A DNA stretch of 64,000 bases from Trichomonas vaginalis G3 (GCF_026262505.1 NC_067207.1:33324082-33388081), one strand, 5' to 3'; shown: positions 48,285 to 59,166, counted from the stretch's first letter. Numbers and translations are program-made. The notes: generated by a model from the sequence alone, not told the origin.

Positions 48285-51161
48285 TTAATATTTATTCAGT
48301 GGTGTAATCAATTTAACATGTGGCGTCTTGGGTTTAGTAAGTCGCATAGAAGGAACCATCATGGATGTCTTTTTAGTTCTATATGATTGTGGTTGTTCAA
48401 TTTTAACTGTCAAATCAGATGTACTATCAATATCCCTTGTTTCTTTCTGAGGTTCGACATTAGAAACCCAGCCACCACCAAGTGTCGGGGTCAGTGCATT
48501 TCCTTGTGTGATGAACCATCCATCACTAACTTGTTGATTTTGTTGCTGTTGAATCTGGTTCATCTTCATAGAAACAATATTCGAACGAGATCTGATGACA
48601 GCTGTAGCTCCTCTTTTTTCAGTAACTTTACCACGAAGTTGATCGATTGATGAAATAGATCTATACATCTCTGTCTGGTTTCCACCAATTTGTTCTCGCA
48701 TAGTTTTCATCTGTTCGTCTTTCATCTCAATATCTTTTTTGTAAATTTCAATTCGATTCAAAACTTCACTTTTTGACAAACTTTCTGAAAGTTTCTTCTT
48801 CATTTCAGCCAAAGATTTTTGCAATGTTTCTTTCTCTTTAGTTAGTTCAATCAACATATTATGTGCACGATCAATCTTTCCTGTAACTTCTGCTCTATAT
48901 CTCAGATTTGATGCATATTGTGGATCAACAGCAGAAATTACTTCCCAGCGATGAACATTTCTTGGAACAGAAAATTCATGGAGAAGTGCTGAATATTTTT
49001 GTCTTTCGAGAAGCAAATCAGTTTGGATCTGTTTGAGTTCGTATTTTCTTTGTTTAACTTTATCTCTTCTTTCTTCAAGAGTTTGTGTTCTATTATCAAG
49101 ACTATCAAGTTCATTTCGAAAATCAACAAGTTGTTGTAATTTAGAAACATAAACTTCTCTTGATTTATTAATATGTCTTTCAATTGTAAGAATATCTGAT
49201 CGAATTTCTTCAATCTTTACATCACGTTCGTGAATTGCTTTTCTTGACAATTCGATGTTTCCTATTGTTGTTGCTGTTTCTTTTTTAATTTGAAGTCTGT
49301 CATGTTCTGATTCTGTTAATATGAAATCCAAAGTTTGTCTTTGAGTTTGAAGACGAGAAATGACACGTTCCATTGATAATGTATCATTTCTTAATCTTTC
49401 ATTTGTTTTCTCGATATCATCATTTGTTGAATTTGTCAATCTACATTGTAAATGATCATTAATTGTATTATTAACAAAAACTTTAGCATCAGATTTATTT
49501 TGTGTTATTTCATTATCTAATATTTTAATTTGTTCAATTAAATTTTCATTTTCTTCAGTAACAGAAACTAATTTTCTTTTCAAATCATTTCTTTCTTTTC
49601 TTAATTGGTCACTTAAATCATTTTGATGACTTTGTTTTTCATTGTATTCATCAAGTTCTTCTTGATGAGCTCTACTTTGTAACAAGATTTGATTATTCGC
49701 ATCTAACGACATCTGTGCTTTTGCTTGGAACTGCATTGTTAAGCTTCTTTGTTGATCAACTTCGTCAAATAACAACAAAATTGATTCTTTTAATTTTTGT
49801 AAATCTTCTTTTAAGAAAACTGTTTCTGTTCTTATATTTTTACCTTGTTCTTTAACTTCATGAGTATTTAATCTCTCTTCTAATATATTCTTTCGCTCTA
49901 CTTCAATACCCATAATTGTGGAAACATTCTTTCTTTCCGTTTGTGAAATGTCGTTTTGACTTTTTGCAACATTAAATGATTTATCAATTAATGTTGATCG
50001 AAGTTGTCTGGATTGTCTTTTTACTTCTCCTTTCTTTGCGGCTAATTCTTGTGATTCTTTTTGTACATTATCATACTCTATTTGCGTATTCTCTGTTTCA
50101 TTAACAATATGTGCAAATTTATTTTGTAAATCTTTGATTTCGTCCATACTTTTGTCAATTTTCTCTTTGGAGTGTAAACATTCATCTTTTCTGATACTGG
50201 ATTTGTTTTTAAGCTCGATAAGTAATTTTGATCTCGTTAAAATGCGATCTTTAGTTGCATGATTCTTATCTTTAAGTACATTTAACGTAGATATCATTTC
50301 GTAACGTTTATTTCGTAAATCAGTGTTGGTGTCTGTATTTTGGATCTTCTTTCGCTTCCCTTCTTCGAAATCTTGTTTTGATTGCTGATGTATTGGTTTT
50401 AATCGTAAAATTTCGTCTGAAGTTGATGAAACTACATTTGTTAGTTCTTCTAAGTTAGCATATATTGTTGCTAGCGTTTTATTTAGACTTTGTTCTGTAT
50501 TTGTTAAATTTTCGATTTCGGAATGTAAATCATTGAAAGAATTAGTTGTTTCTTGTATTTGTCGTTGAAGATCTTTGATTGTGTTCGCATCGCGCTCCTT
50601 TTCTTGTTTTAATTTTTTAACTTCTTCAGCAATTTCTGCCAAAGAATTTTCGTCACCATAAGAGAATGCAGCACCATGCTTTACTTGCTCTGAAAGCTGT
50701 GTGACTGTATCTCTAAGAGTAACGATATAAGATTTCGATTTTTCTTCAGATTCGTGAATTTGCTTGATGATTTTAGTAGCTTCTTCGTATTTAACTTTTA
50801 ACTCATCTAGATTATCTTTGTTGTTTAATGTTGCATTTAGGATTGCTTTGATTTTTGAAGCGTTAAGGACTACATTTGCCGTTTGTTCTTGACACTTCTG
50901 TAGTAATTCAACATTTTTCCTATATGTATTATCAAAAAATCTATACATGTCATTGATTCCGGTGATATATCTCTGGAGTTCGGGAGTATTTTCGGCATCA
51001 CGCTGGACTTCTTCCAACATTAAGGCGATCTCTTCATGCTGATCGCCTTCTGACTCAAAAGTAGGCATACATTTCACTTCTCTCTTTTCCATACTTTTTT
51101 GCTGTACGTTATTATTCATGAAATTTTCTTCAACTGTCTCTCTTAATATCATTAATATCAT
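48285..51161 (-). CDS. Large coiled-coil protein (958 aa)
   Basis: Nearly the whole protein is heptad-type coiled coil (for example AEEVKKLKQEKERDANTIKD and ELAAKKGEVKRQSRQLR), from about residue 35 to 860. A Ser/Thr/Pro-rich, probably disordered tail follows (PSMRLTKPKTPHVKLITPLN). There is no motor, membrane segment or enzymatic domain. This suits a cytoskeletal, basal-body, axonemal or costa-type structural protein; T. vaginalis has many such proteins. I list the first ATG, but later Mets (MNNN, MEKREV, MPTFES) are possible starts. The duplicated copy downstream points to MPTFES or its vicinity being old. The frame is uninterrupted. Confidence 0.7.
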   Translation of the reverse strand: MILMILRETVEENFMNNNVQQKSMEKREVKCMPTFESEGDQHEEIALMLEEVQRDAENTPELQRYITGINDMYRFFDNTYRKNVELLQKCQEQTANVVLNASKIKAILNATLNNKDNLDELKVKYEEATKIIKQIHESEEKSKSYIVTLRDTVTQLSEQVKHGAAFSYGDENSLAEIAEEVKKLKQEKERDANTIKDLQRQIQETTNSFNDLHSEIENLTNTEQSLNKTLATIYANLEELTNVVSSTSDEILRLKPIHQQSKQDFEEGKRKKIQNTDTNTDLRNKRYEMISTLNVLKDKNHATKDRILTRSKLLIELKNKSSIRKDECLHSKEKIDKSMDEIKDLQNKFAHIVNETENTQIEYDNVQKESQELAAKKGEVKRQSRQLRSTLIDKSFNVAKSQNDISQTERKNVSTIMGIEVERKNILEERLNTHEVKEQGKNIRTETVFLKEDLQKLKESILLLFDEVDQQRSLTMQFQAKAQMSLDANNQILLQSRAHQEELDEYNEKQSHQNDLSDQLRKERNDLKRKLVSVTEENENLIEQIKILDNEITQNKSDAKVFVNNTINDHLQCRLTNSTNDDIEKTNERLRNDTLSMERVISRLQTQRQTLDFILTESEHDRLQIKKETATTIGNIELSRKAIHERDVKIEEIRSDILTIERHINKSREVYVSKLQQLVDFRNELDSLDNRTQTLEERRDKVKQRKYELKQIQTDLLLERQKYSALLHEFSVPRNVHRWEVISAVDPQYASNLRYRAEVTGKIDRAHNMLIELTKEKETLQKSLAEMKKKLSESLSKSEVLNRIEIYKKDIEMKDEQMKTMREQIGGNQTEMYRSISSIDQLRGKVTEKRGATAVIRSRSNIVSMKMNQIQQQQNQQVSDGWFITQGNALTPTLGGGWVSNVEPQKETRDIDSTSDLTVKIEQPQSYRTKKTSMMVPSMRLTKPKTPHVKLITPLNKY

Positions 51162-51797
51162 TGTAAATATCTGGAAAACATTTTTACTCGTATAACTTAT
51201 CAGAAATTTCTCAACAAACTCAATAAAATTTTTATTATAGCCTTTGTATTAAGTTCGGTAGTTATGAATCGTAATGTTTGTGTATTCTATTAAATATCCT
51301 TATGTGAATGACTGCTGAATACATATTTTATTTTGACAAATTTTATTTCAACAATAAATGAACAAAATGTAAGTAAAGATTTCTCTTTTCGCAAATTTCC
51401 TTTAATATTTCTGATCCTCTGTAGCAACACGGTAAAAAATTTTTCAATGATAGATTTTGTCCTTTATTACATGGCATTTATATGGTACAATCAGTAAATT
51501 GTAAACAATACTATCGAAGTAATGCTAATAAATATGGATTTGCACCATGATTTGTCATCAATTTTTTTAAGTGAATCGATTACGTATACGCGTTTAAATC
51601 CAATGATACCTCTAAGAAACTTATACATATTCAAGGTCAGTACCTGAAAAGGAGAATAAGTTTAATGCGTTATCGACTGAGTATGGCAAGTTGTCAATTA
51701 TTTCATGGACATTCGATACTACTATCGCTAAGAGAGATGTTTTTCGTGAGAAAATATCGTTCTTCTGGATGATATAAAATATGCCATTGACAATTTG
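51162..51797. other. Intergenic
   Basis: AT-rich region between the coiled-coil gene and the left hairpin element; no gene seen. Confidence 0.45.
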
Positions 51798-52214
51798 TGT
51801 TGCATGCTAAGTAGTGTCAATGATAGAAATTGAGAGCCTATTAATCGTCGAGGAAGTACGATTATTTTTTGGGCGACAAAGTATCTTAAAATATGATTAT
51901 TAATATGTTTTGAAAATAAAAAATTTGAAAGTTAATTTGAGATTCTCATATAATTTTTTGAATGAAAAAAATAAATATAGTCTATATGAGTTTTTGAATA
52001 ATCACACTTGAGATATATCTAAAAAATAATTAAAAATAGAGTTTGAGAAGACTTTTCAAGGTGTAATGAAAAGTGTGATATAGAAAATAATTATAGATAT
52101 TTTAATTTTATATATTGTGCTAAGCATTATATTAAATTTTTAGGAAAAACACTTTTCATAAGTATTCAATATTTGAAAATACGCTCCAAAAAAGAATAGA
52201 TTCTTTTATATTCG

Positions 52215-52293
52215 CTTATATAAAAGGAGACTCTCTATCAGATGCGAATGCCTGAATTCAGTACCTCTGATAGAGAGTTTCCTCTTATATAAG
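52215..52293. repeat. Framing hairpin b
   Basis: CTTATATAAAAGGAGACTCT / AGAGTTTCCTCTTATATAAG arms, with CTATCAGA/TCTGATAG pairing further in. It occurs at both ends of both elements. Confidence 0.75.
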
Positions 52294-52347
52294 CAAATCT
52301 TTTTCATTTGTTTTTGTTAATATAAAAACATCAAAATCTACCAATAT

Positions 52348-52408
52348 GAGAAATTAAACCCTGCGAGGCACCAGTCTAGAACTGGCGCTTCGCAGGGTTG
52401 AATTTCTC
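52348..52408. repeat. Framing hairpin a
   Basis: GAGAAATTAAACCCTGCGA pairs with TCGCAGGGTTGAATTTCTC; the centre CCAG TCTAGA CTGG continues the pairing. It occurs at both ends of both elements. Confidence 0.75.
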
Positions 52409-52456
52409 TTGACAAAATACAATAATCAAATGCTCCAAAGTTTTCAAATTTTTATT

Positions 52457-54267
52457 AGGAATAGGAGCCTACAAAGCACTGATTATATATCAGTGCCTGG
52501 TAGGCTCCTATTCCTTCTCTGAAGCTGGGAAATTTTGTCTGAATAGTTTAACATTTGGACAAAATTTCCCAGCTTCAGAGAAGGAATTGGAGGGTGAGAG
52601 GCATATAGGCATACATATACCTCTCACCCTTCAATTCCTCGGGAAAGTTCGAAAACTCGGTCGCAATCAGATGCAATTGCGACCGAGTTTTTCGAACTTT
52701 CTATTAGGAATAGGAGCCTACAAAGCACTGATTATATATCAGTGCCTGGTAGGCTCCTATTCCTTCTCTGAAGCTGGGAAATTTTGTCTGAATAGTTTAA
52801 CATTTGGACAAAATTTCCCAGCTTCAGAGAAGGAATTGGAGGGTGAGAGGCATATAGGCATACTATATACCTCTCACCCTTCAATTCCCTCGGGAAAGTT
52901 CGAAAACTCGGTCGCAATCAGATGCAATTGCGACCGAGTTTTCGAACTTTCTATTAGGAATAGGAGCCTACAAAGCACTGATTATATATCAGTGCCTGGT
53001 AGGCTCCTATTCCTTCTCTGAAGCTGGGAAATTTTGTCTGAATAGTTTAACATTTGGACAAAATTTCCCAGCTTCAGAGAAGGAATTGGAGGGTGAGAGG
53101 CATATAGGCATACTATATACCTCTCACCCTTCAATTCCCTCGGGAAAGTTCGAAAACTCGGTCGCAATCAGATGCAATTGCGACCGGAGTTTTCGAACTT
53201 TCTATTAGGAATAGGAGCCTACAAAGCACTGATTATATATCAGTGCCTGGTAGGCTCCTATTCCTTCTCTGAAGCTGGGAAATTTTGTCTGAATAGTTTA
53301 ACATTTGGACAAAATTTCCCAGCTTCAGAGAAGGAATTGGAGGGTGAGAGGCATATAGGCATACTATATACCTCTCACCCTTCAATTCCCTCGGGAAAGT
53401 TCGAAAACTCGGTCGCAATCAGATGCAATGCATTGCGACCGAGTTTTCGAACTTTCTATTAGGAATAGGAGCCTACAAAGCACTGATTATATATCAGTGC
53501 CTGGTAGGCTCCTATTCCTTCTCTGAAGCTGGGAAATTTTGTCTGAATAGTTTAACATTTGGACAAAATTTCCCAGCTTCAGAGAAGGAATTGGAGGGTG
53601 AGAGGCATATAGGCATACTATATATCTCACCCTTCAATTCCCTCGGGAAAGTTCGAAAACTCGGTCGCAATCAGATGCAATTGCGACCGAGTTTTCGAAC
53701 TTTCTATTAGGAATAGGAGCCTACAAAGCACTGATTATATATCAGTGCCTGGTAGCTCCTATTCCTTCTCTGAAGCTGGGAAATTTTGTCTGAATAGTTT
53801 AACATTTGGACAAAATTTCCCAGCTTCAGAGAAGGAATTGGAGGGTGAGAGGCATATAGGCATACTATATACCTCTCACCCTTCAATTCCCTCGGGAAAG
53901 TTCGAAAACTCGGTCGCAATCAGATGCAATTGCGACCGAGTTTTCGAACTTTCTATTAGGAATAGGAGCCTACAAAGCACTGATTATATATCAGTGCCTG
54001 GTAGGCTCCTATTCCTTCTCTGAAGCTGGGAAATTTTTGTCTGAATAGTTTAACATTTGGACAAAATTTCCCAGCTTCAGAGAAGGAATTGGAGGGTGAG
54101 AGGCATATAGGCATACTATATACCTCTCACCCTTCAATTCCCTCGGGAAAGTTCGAAAACTCGGTCGCAATCAGATGCAATTGCGACCGAGTTTTCGAAC
54201 TTTCTATTAGGAATAGGAGCCTACAAAGCACTGATTATATATCAGTGCCTGGTAGGCTCCTATTCCT
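52457..54267. repeat. Tandem array of a ~250-bp four-hairpin unit (eight lead hairpins)
   Basis: Units start with AGGAATAGGAGCCTAC at 52,457, 52,706, 52,956, 53,207, 53,461, 53,709, 53,958 and 54,209. Each unit holds hairpin d (arms AGGAATAGGAGCCTAC and GCACTGAT), e (27-bp perfect arms, CCTTCTCTGAAGCTGGGAAA...), f (GGGTGAGAGG arms) and c (25-bp perfect arms, GAAAGTTCGAAAACTCGGTC...). Units differ from each other by only a few bases, so the array is homogenised or recently expanded. Confidence 0.85.
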
Positions 54268-54780
54268 TCTCTAAATGGGAGAAACTTTGTTTGAATAAGA
54301 TAACATGCGAACAAAGTTTCTCCCATTTAGAGTGGGATTTGGAGGGTGGGAGGTACCTAGATAGACTATGTATCTCTCACCCTCCAATTCCCTCGGGAAA
54401 GTTCGAAAACTTTGGTGCAATCAGCAACGATTGCACCAAAGTTTTTGCGTTTAATTGAAGGAATTGCTCTTTATGATATATACAGTTACAATGCATATAT
54501 CATAAGGAGCAATTCCTTCCAGATATCTGGCAAACTTGCTCGCAATGGTTCACAATTGCGAACAAGTTTTGTCATTTGTCAAGAGAAATTAAACCCTGCG
54601 AAGCGCCAGTTCTAGACTGGTGCCTCGCAGGGTTTAATTTCTCATATTGGTAGATTTTTATGTTTTTATATTAACAAAAACGAATGAAAAAGATCCCCTT
54701 ATATAAGAGGAAACTCTCTATCAGAGGTGCTGAATTCATGCATTCGCATCTGATAGAGAGTTTCCTTTTATATAAGCAAA
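54268..54780. repeat. Variant hairpin chain of the left element
   Basis: After the last lead hairpin come variant forms: e' (CTCTAAATGGGAGAAACTTT arms), f', c' (AAAACTTTGGTGCAATC arms), two further hairpins g (GAAGGAATTGCTC... / ...GAGCAATTCCTTC) and h (CAAACTTGCTCGCAAT.. / ATTGCGAACAAGTTTTG), then framing hairpins a and b again. Confidence 0.75.
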
Positions 54781-55140
54781 TATAAGAGAATCTTTTTTTG
54801 GACCGTATTCTCAAATATTGAATACTTATGAAAAGTGTTTTTTTCTAAAAATCTCAGAATATATTTACAATAGTAAAATAAATAAGATATTTAAATTTAT
54901 TTTTAAATGCTTTTTTATATGAGATTCTCAAAAGTTATATCAAAAGTCTGTTTTTTCTAAAATCTAATATCATAATTTATTTCTCATTTTAAGTACATCT
55001 TAATTCATTTTATTTTCTATATTTTTTCAATATTTTTGAGGGAATTGTGTTGCTTCCCCGATGATAAAATTGAGAGGTTTACACATTGACACTACTTAGC
55101 ATGCAACATTATCGCTTAATTAAAATAGAATACTAAAAAT

Positions 55141-56397
55141 TTAGTCAGATTCATATGCCTGACAGCTTTGGATTTCGAAGTACCAACCGTTACTCTCGCA
55201 TTCTGTCTTAATATCGTTAAGGTGGTCTGGTCCATCGACATCCATAATGATCGTATATTGTTCTTGGTTTGCAACAGTATCAACATGTGGTGCTGACATA
55301 CAAGAGACTATTTCCGCGTGTTGTTTTGCGAGAACATTAACGAGTTTTGCGAAATGGCTTGTTCCATAAGGAACAATAACTGAAACAGAAACTCTGTTTT
55401 GTCTTAAGAAAAGAGCTCTGTCGATGCATCTTGCGAGCATTCTAAGTGGAATGTTTCCACCAGAAACTACGCAGCAGATGACTTCGTTTGGCTGGTATTT
55501 GAACTTCTTTGATAAAACTGCAGCGAGTGGTGTTGCTCCTGCGCCTTCTGAGATGACTTTAGAGCGTTCTGCGAGAAGAGCGACTGCTTCGGCAACTTCA
55601 TCTTCAGAGACAATGACAATTTCATCAACTAAGTCATTAATAATGGCGAGGTTGAGATCTCCTGGTGTCTTGACAGCAATACCATCAGCAAGCGGCGTGA
55701 GTGTTTCATGGCGGATGCCTTCAATTGCTTTGTTCTTGTTTTGGTTGTAGATCTTGTATGTTGCGGGACATGATGCCATTTGAACACCAATAATGCGAAC
55801 CTTTGGCTTGAGCGCCTTCAAAGCATAAGCAATACCTGAGATAAGGCCACCACCGCCAATTGGAACAACAACAGTCTGAACCTTTGGAATTTGTTGTGCA
55901 ATTTCGAGACCAATTGTTCCTGTGCCTGCAATGATCTCTCTGTCGTTATATGGTGGGACAAAGATCCAATCTTTGTGTTGCTCTAATGCTTTGAACATCT
56001 CGTTCTTTGCATCATCGAATGTTGCACCTGTTTGGATAACTGTGCCGCCATAGTGTTGTGTGGCTTTGACCTTAGCGGATGGAGCATTCTCTGGCATGAA
56101 GATTGTTGCCTTGCAATTGCAAAGAGAAGCAGCAAGAGCGACACCTTGGGAGTGATTACCGGCAGAAACAGCGCAAACAGTCGAGCCCTCAGGAATTGTG
56201 CGAAGCTTGTTCAGGGCGCCCCTGAATTTGAATGCCTTGCAGCGCTGCATCGTTTCAAGTTTGAAGTAAATTTGGGCATTAACCATATGGCCAATGTTAT
56301 CACTGTCAATGCAAGGTGTGACTACTGCATGATCTGCAATACGTTCTTTTGCGGCCAAAATATCGGCCATGGTAAGACAATATTTTCCAGATTCCAT
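55141..56397 (-). CDS. Threonine (serine) dehydratase, PLP-dependent, with ACT-like domain
   Basis: 418 residues from MESGKYCLTM. I prefer this ATG to one 11 codons upstream because a TCATTTT initiator immediately precedes it. Fold-type II PLP enzyme: cofactor Lys57 in AFKFRGALN, substrate loop SAGNHSQG (78-85), phosphate-binding GGGGLISG, and a C-terminal SGG(N) near SGGNIPL. The last ~80 residues (VPYGTSHFAKLVNVLAKQHA...) form a single ACT-type regulatory domain, as in short catabolic enzymes rather than biosynthetic IlvA with two. It converts threonine to 2-oxobutyrate and ammonia (serine to pyruvate). It is fully intact. Each hairpin element begins within a few hundred bases: 33 bp past its stop codon and about 460 bp before its start. 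Confidence 0.9.
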   Translation of the reverse strand: MESGKYCLTMADILAAKERIADHAVVTPCIDSDNIGHMVNAQIYFKLETMQRCKAFKFRGALNKLRTIPEGSTVCAVSAGNHSQGVALAASLCNCKATIFMPENAPSAKVKATQHYGGTVIQTGATFDDAKNEMFKALEQHKDWIFVPPYNDREIIAGTGTIGLEIAQQIPKVQTVVVPIGGGGLISGIAYALKALKPKVRIIGVQMASCPATYKIYNQNKNKAIEGIRHETLTPLADGIAVKTPGDLNLAIINDLVDEIVIVSEDEVAEAVALLAERSKVISEGAGATPLAAVLSKKFKYQPNEVICCVVSGGNIPLRMLARCIDRALFLRQNRVSVSVIVPYGTSHFAKLVNVLAKQHAEIVSCMSAPHVDTVANQEQYTIIMDVDGPDHLNDIKTECESNGWYFEIQSCQAYESD

Positions 56398-56859
56398 TAA
56401 AATGAAGTGATAAAATTTAATTTCTCTCAATTAATCATCGTTATTTTTATTCTATGATCTGCAAATTTCTTGTATATAATCATGCAGTGATTAAAATGTA
56501 GGCAATTATCAAAATTATTGAGAGTTCTCTAAAAATTGTGTTTATGAAAAATACTAATTAATACCTATTAAAGATGATTTGATATTACGAGAAAATTCTT
56601 TTTTAATATTGGGTTCTCAATTTATCAATGCGAGAAAAATTTCAAATCCGTAAATGGTAAGTATCAATTATTGGTTTAGCTTAAGGAAATGAAAAATTAA
56701 TGAATTCAGTTAAATTTAACGTAAATTGTAGAATTTTATTGAATCTTTACAATTGTAAACATATATATTGAGTGGCCAAACAAAAATTTTTTTGAGAAAA
56801 GTTTCATCGTCTAACTTCTTTCAAAACGAATTCGCACTTAAAATTTCTCATGTATTGGT
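56398..56859 (-). promoter_or_regulatory. Upstream region of threonine dehydratase
   Basis: TCACTTCATTTTAATGG spans two initiator-like strings just before the ATG on the minus strand. The rest is AT-rich up to the right hairpin element, with nothing else recognised. Confidence 0.45.
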
Positions 56860-59166
56860 GCATGCTAAGTAGTGTCAATGTGTAAACCTCTCAATTTTAT
56901 TGTCAGGGAAGCAACACAATTCCCTCAAAAATATTGAAAAAATATAGAAAATAAAATGAATTAAGATGTACTTAAAATGAGAAATAAATTATGATATTAG
57001 ATTTTAGAATAAACAGACTTTTGATATAACTTTTGAGAATCTCATATAAAAAAAAGCATTTAAAAATAAATTTAAATATCTTATTTATTTTACTATTGTA
57101 AATATATTCTGAGATTTTTAGAAAAAAACACTTTTCATAAGTATTCAATATTTGAGAATACGGTCCAAAAAAAAGATTCTCTTATATTTGCTTATATAAA
57201 AGGAAACTCTCTATCAGATGCGAATGCATGAATTCAGCACCTCTGATAGAGAGTTTCCTCTTATATAAGGGGATCTTTTTCATTCGTTTTTGTTAATATA
57301 AAAACATCAAAATCTACCAATATGAGAAATTAAACCCTGCGAGGCACCAGTCTAGAACTGGCGCTTCGCAGGGTTTAATTTCTCTTGACAAATGACAAAA
57401 CTTGTTCGCAATTGTGAACCATTGCGAGCAAGTTTGCCAGATATCTGGACGGAATTGCTCCTTATGATATATGCATTGTAACTGTATATATCATAAAGAG
57501 CAATTCCTTCAATTAAACGCAAAAACTTTGGTGCAATCGTTGCTGATTGCACCAAAGTTTTCGAACTTTCCCGAGGGAATTGAAGGGTGAGAGATACGTA
57601 GTCTATCTATGTACCTCCCACCCTCCAAATCCCACTCTAAATGGGAGAAACTTTGTTCGCATGTTATCTTATTCAAACAAAGTTTCTCCCATTTAGAGAA
57701 GGAATAGGAGCCTACCAGGCACTGATATATAATCAGTGCTTTGTAGGCTCCTATTCCTAATAGAAAGTTCGAAAACTCGGTCGCAATTGCATCTGATTGC
57801 GACCGAGTTTTCGAACTTTCCCGAGGGAATTGAAGGGTGAGAGGTATATAGTATGCCTATATGCCTCTCACCCTCCAATTCCTTCTCTGAAGCTGGGAAA
57901 TTTTGTCCAAATGTTAAACTATTCAGACAAAATTTCCCAGCTTCAGAGAAGGAATAGGAGCCTACCAGGCACTGATATATAATCAGTGCTTTGTAGGCTC
58001 CTATTCCTAATAGAAAGTTCGAAAACTCGGTCGCAATTGCATCTGATTGCGACCGAGTTTTCGAACTTTCCCGAGGGAATTGAGGGTGAGAGATACATAG
58101 TCTATCTATGTACCTCCCACCCTCCAAATCCCACTCTAAATGGGAGAAACTTTGTTCGCATGTTATCTTATTCAAACAAAGTTTCTCCCATTTAGAGAAG
58201 GAATAGGAGCCTACCAGGCACTGATATATAATCAGTGCTTTGTAGGCTCCTATTCCTAATAGAAAGTTCGAAAACTCGGTCGCAATTGCATCTGATTGCG
58301 ACCGAGTTTTCGAACTTTCCCGAGGGAATTGAAGGGTGAGAGGTATATAGTATGCCTATATGCCTCTCACCCTCCAATTCCTTCTCTGAAGCTGGGAAAT
58401 TTTGTCCAAATGTTAAACTATTCAGACAAAATTTCCCAGCTTCAGAGAAGGAATAGGAGCCTACCAGGCACTGATATATAATCAGTGCTTTGTAGGCTCC
58501 TATTCCTAATAAAAATTTGAAAACTTTGGAGCATTTGATTATTGTATTTTGTCAAGAGAAATTCAACCCTGCGAAGTGCCAGTTCTAGACTGGTGCCTCG
58601 CAGGGTTTAATTTCTCATATTGGTAGATTTTGATGTTTTTATATTAACAAAAACAAATGAAAAAGATTTGCTTATATAAGAGGAAACTCTCTATCAGAGG
58701 TACTGAATTCATGCATTCGCATCTGATAGAGAGTCTCCTTTTATATAAGCGAATATAAAAGAATCTATTCTTTTTTGGAGCGTATTTTCAAATATTGAAT
58801 ACTTATGAAAAGTGTTTTTCCTAAAAATTTAATATAATGCTTAGCACAATATATAAAATTAAAATATCTATAATTATTTTCTATATCACACTTTTCATTA
58901 CACCTTGAAAAGTCTTCTCAAACTCTATTTTTAATTATTTTTTAGATATATCTCAAGTGTGATTATTCAAAAACTCATATAGACTATATTTATTTTTTTC
59001 ATTCAAAAAATTATATGAGAATCTCAAATTAACTTTCAAATTTTTTATTTTCAAAACATATTAATAATCATATTTTAAGATACTTTGTCGCCCAAAAAAT
59101 AATCGTACTTCCTCGACGATTAATAGGCTCTCAATTTCTATCATTGACACTACTTAGCATGCAACA
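56860..59166 (-). mobile_element. Hairpin-array (foldback-like) element, right copy, reverse orientation
   Basis: Starts TGCATGCTAAGTAGTGTCAA (the preceding bases GG differ from the TGT tip of the other three ends) and ends with the mirror at 59,166. Its order is the reverse of the left copy: tip, framing b and a, h, g, c', f', e', array, a, b, tip. It has four lead hairpins d (starting about 57,704, 57,949, 58,199 and 58,450), so it is about 1 kb shorter than the left copy. Units alternate e' and e. No gene inside; no target duplication found. Confidence 0.75.
57704..58510. repeat. Tandem array of four-hairpin units, right element
   Basis: Same unit as 52,457-54,267 in reverse orientation, four lead hairpins. 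The e position alternates between the two unrelated-looking but equally self-complementary versions. Confidence 0.8.

Larger units (their letters stand above)
51798..55108 (+). mobile_element. Hairpin-array (foldback-like) element, left copy
   Basis: Ends TGTTGCATGCTAAGTAGTG (51,798) and the reverse complement (to 55,108). Inside each tip is about 450 bases of AT-rich sequence, then two framing hairpins, then a chain of long hairpins. The chain includes a tandem array of a ~250-bp unit, each unit made of four hairpins. No credible gene exists inside; open frames there merely translate palindromes. I could not find a target duplication. The right copy (56,860-59,166) is the same element in reverse orientation: left half of this copy matches right half of that one and vice versa, almost base for base. 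A non-autonomous element is likely; family unknown to me. Confidence 0.75.

Noticed and set aside
52587-54274. Series of open frames of 60-144 codons on both strands in the left hairpin array
   Set aside because: They are translations of repeated palindromes: the same peptide recurs with every module and on both strands. They reflect repeat structure, not genes.
57693-58481. Open frames in the right hairpin array
   Set aside because: Same reason as in the left array; near-identical peptides from the same hairpin modules.
51798-59166. CRISPR array
   Set aside because: Units are about 250 bp, nearly identical and themselves palindromic, with no unique spacers; the host is a eukaryote.
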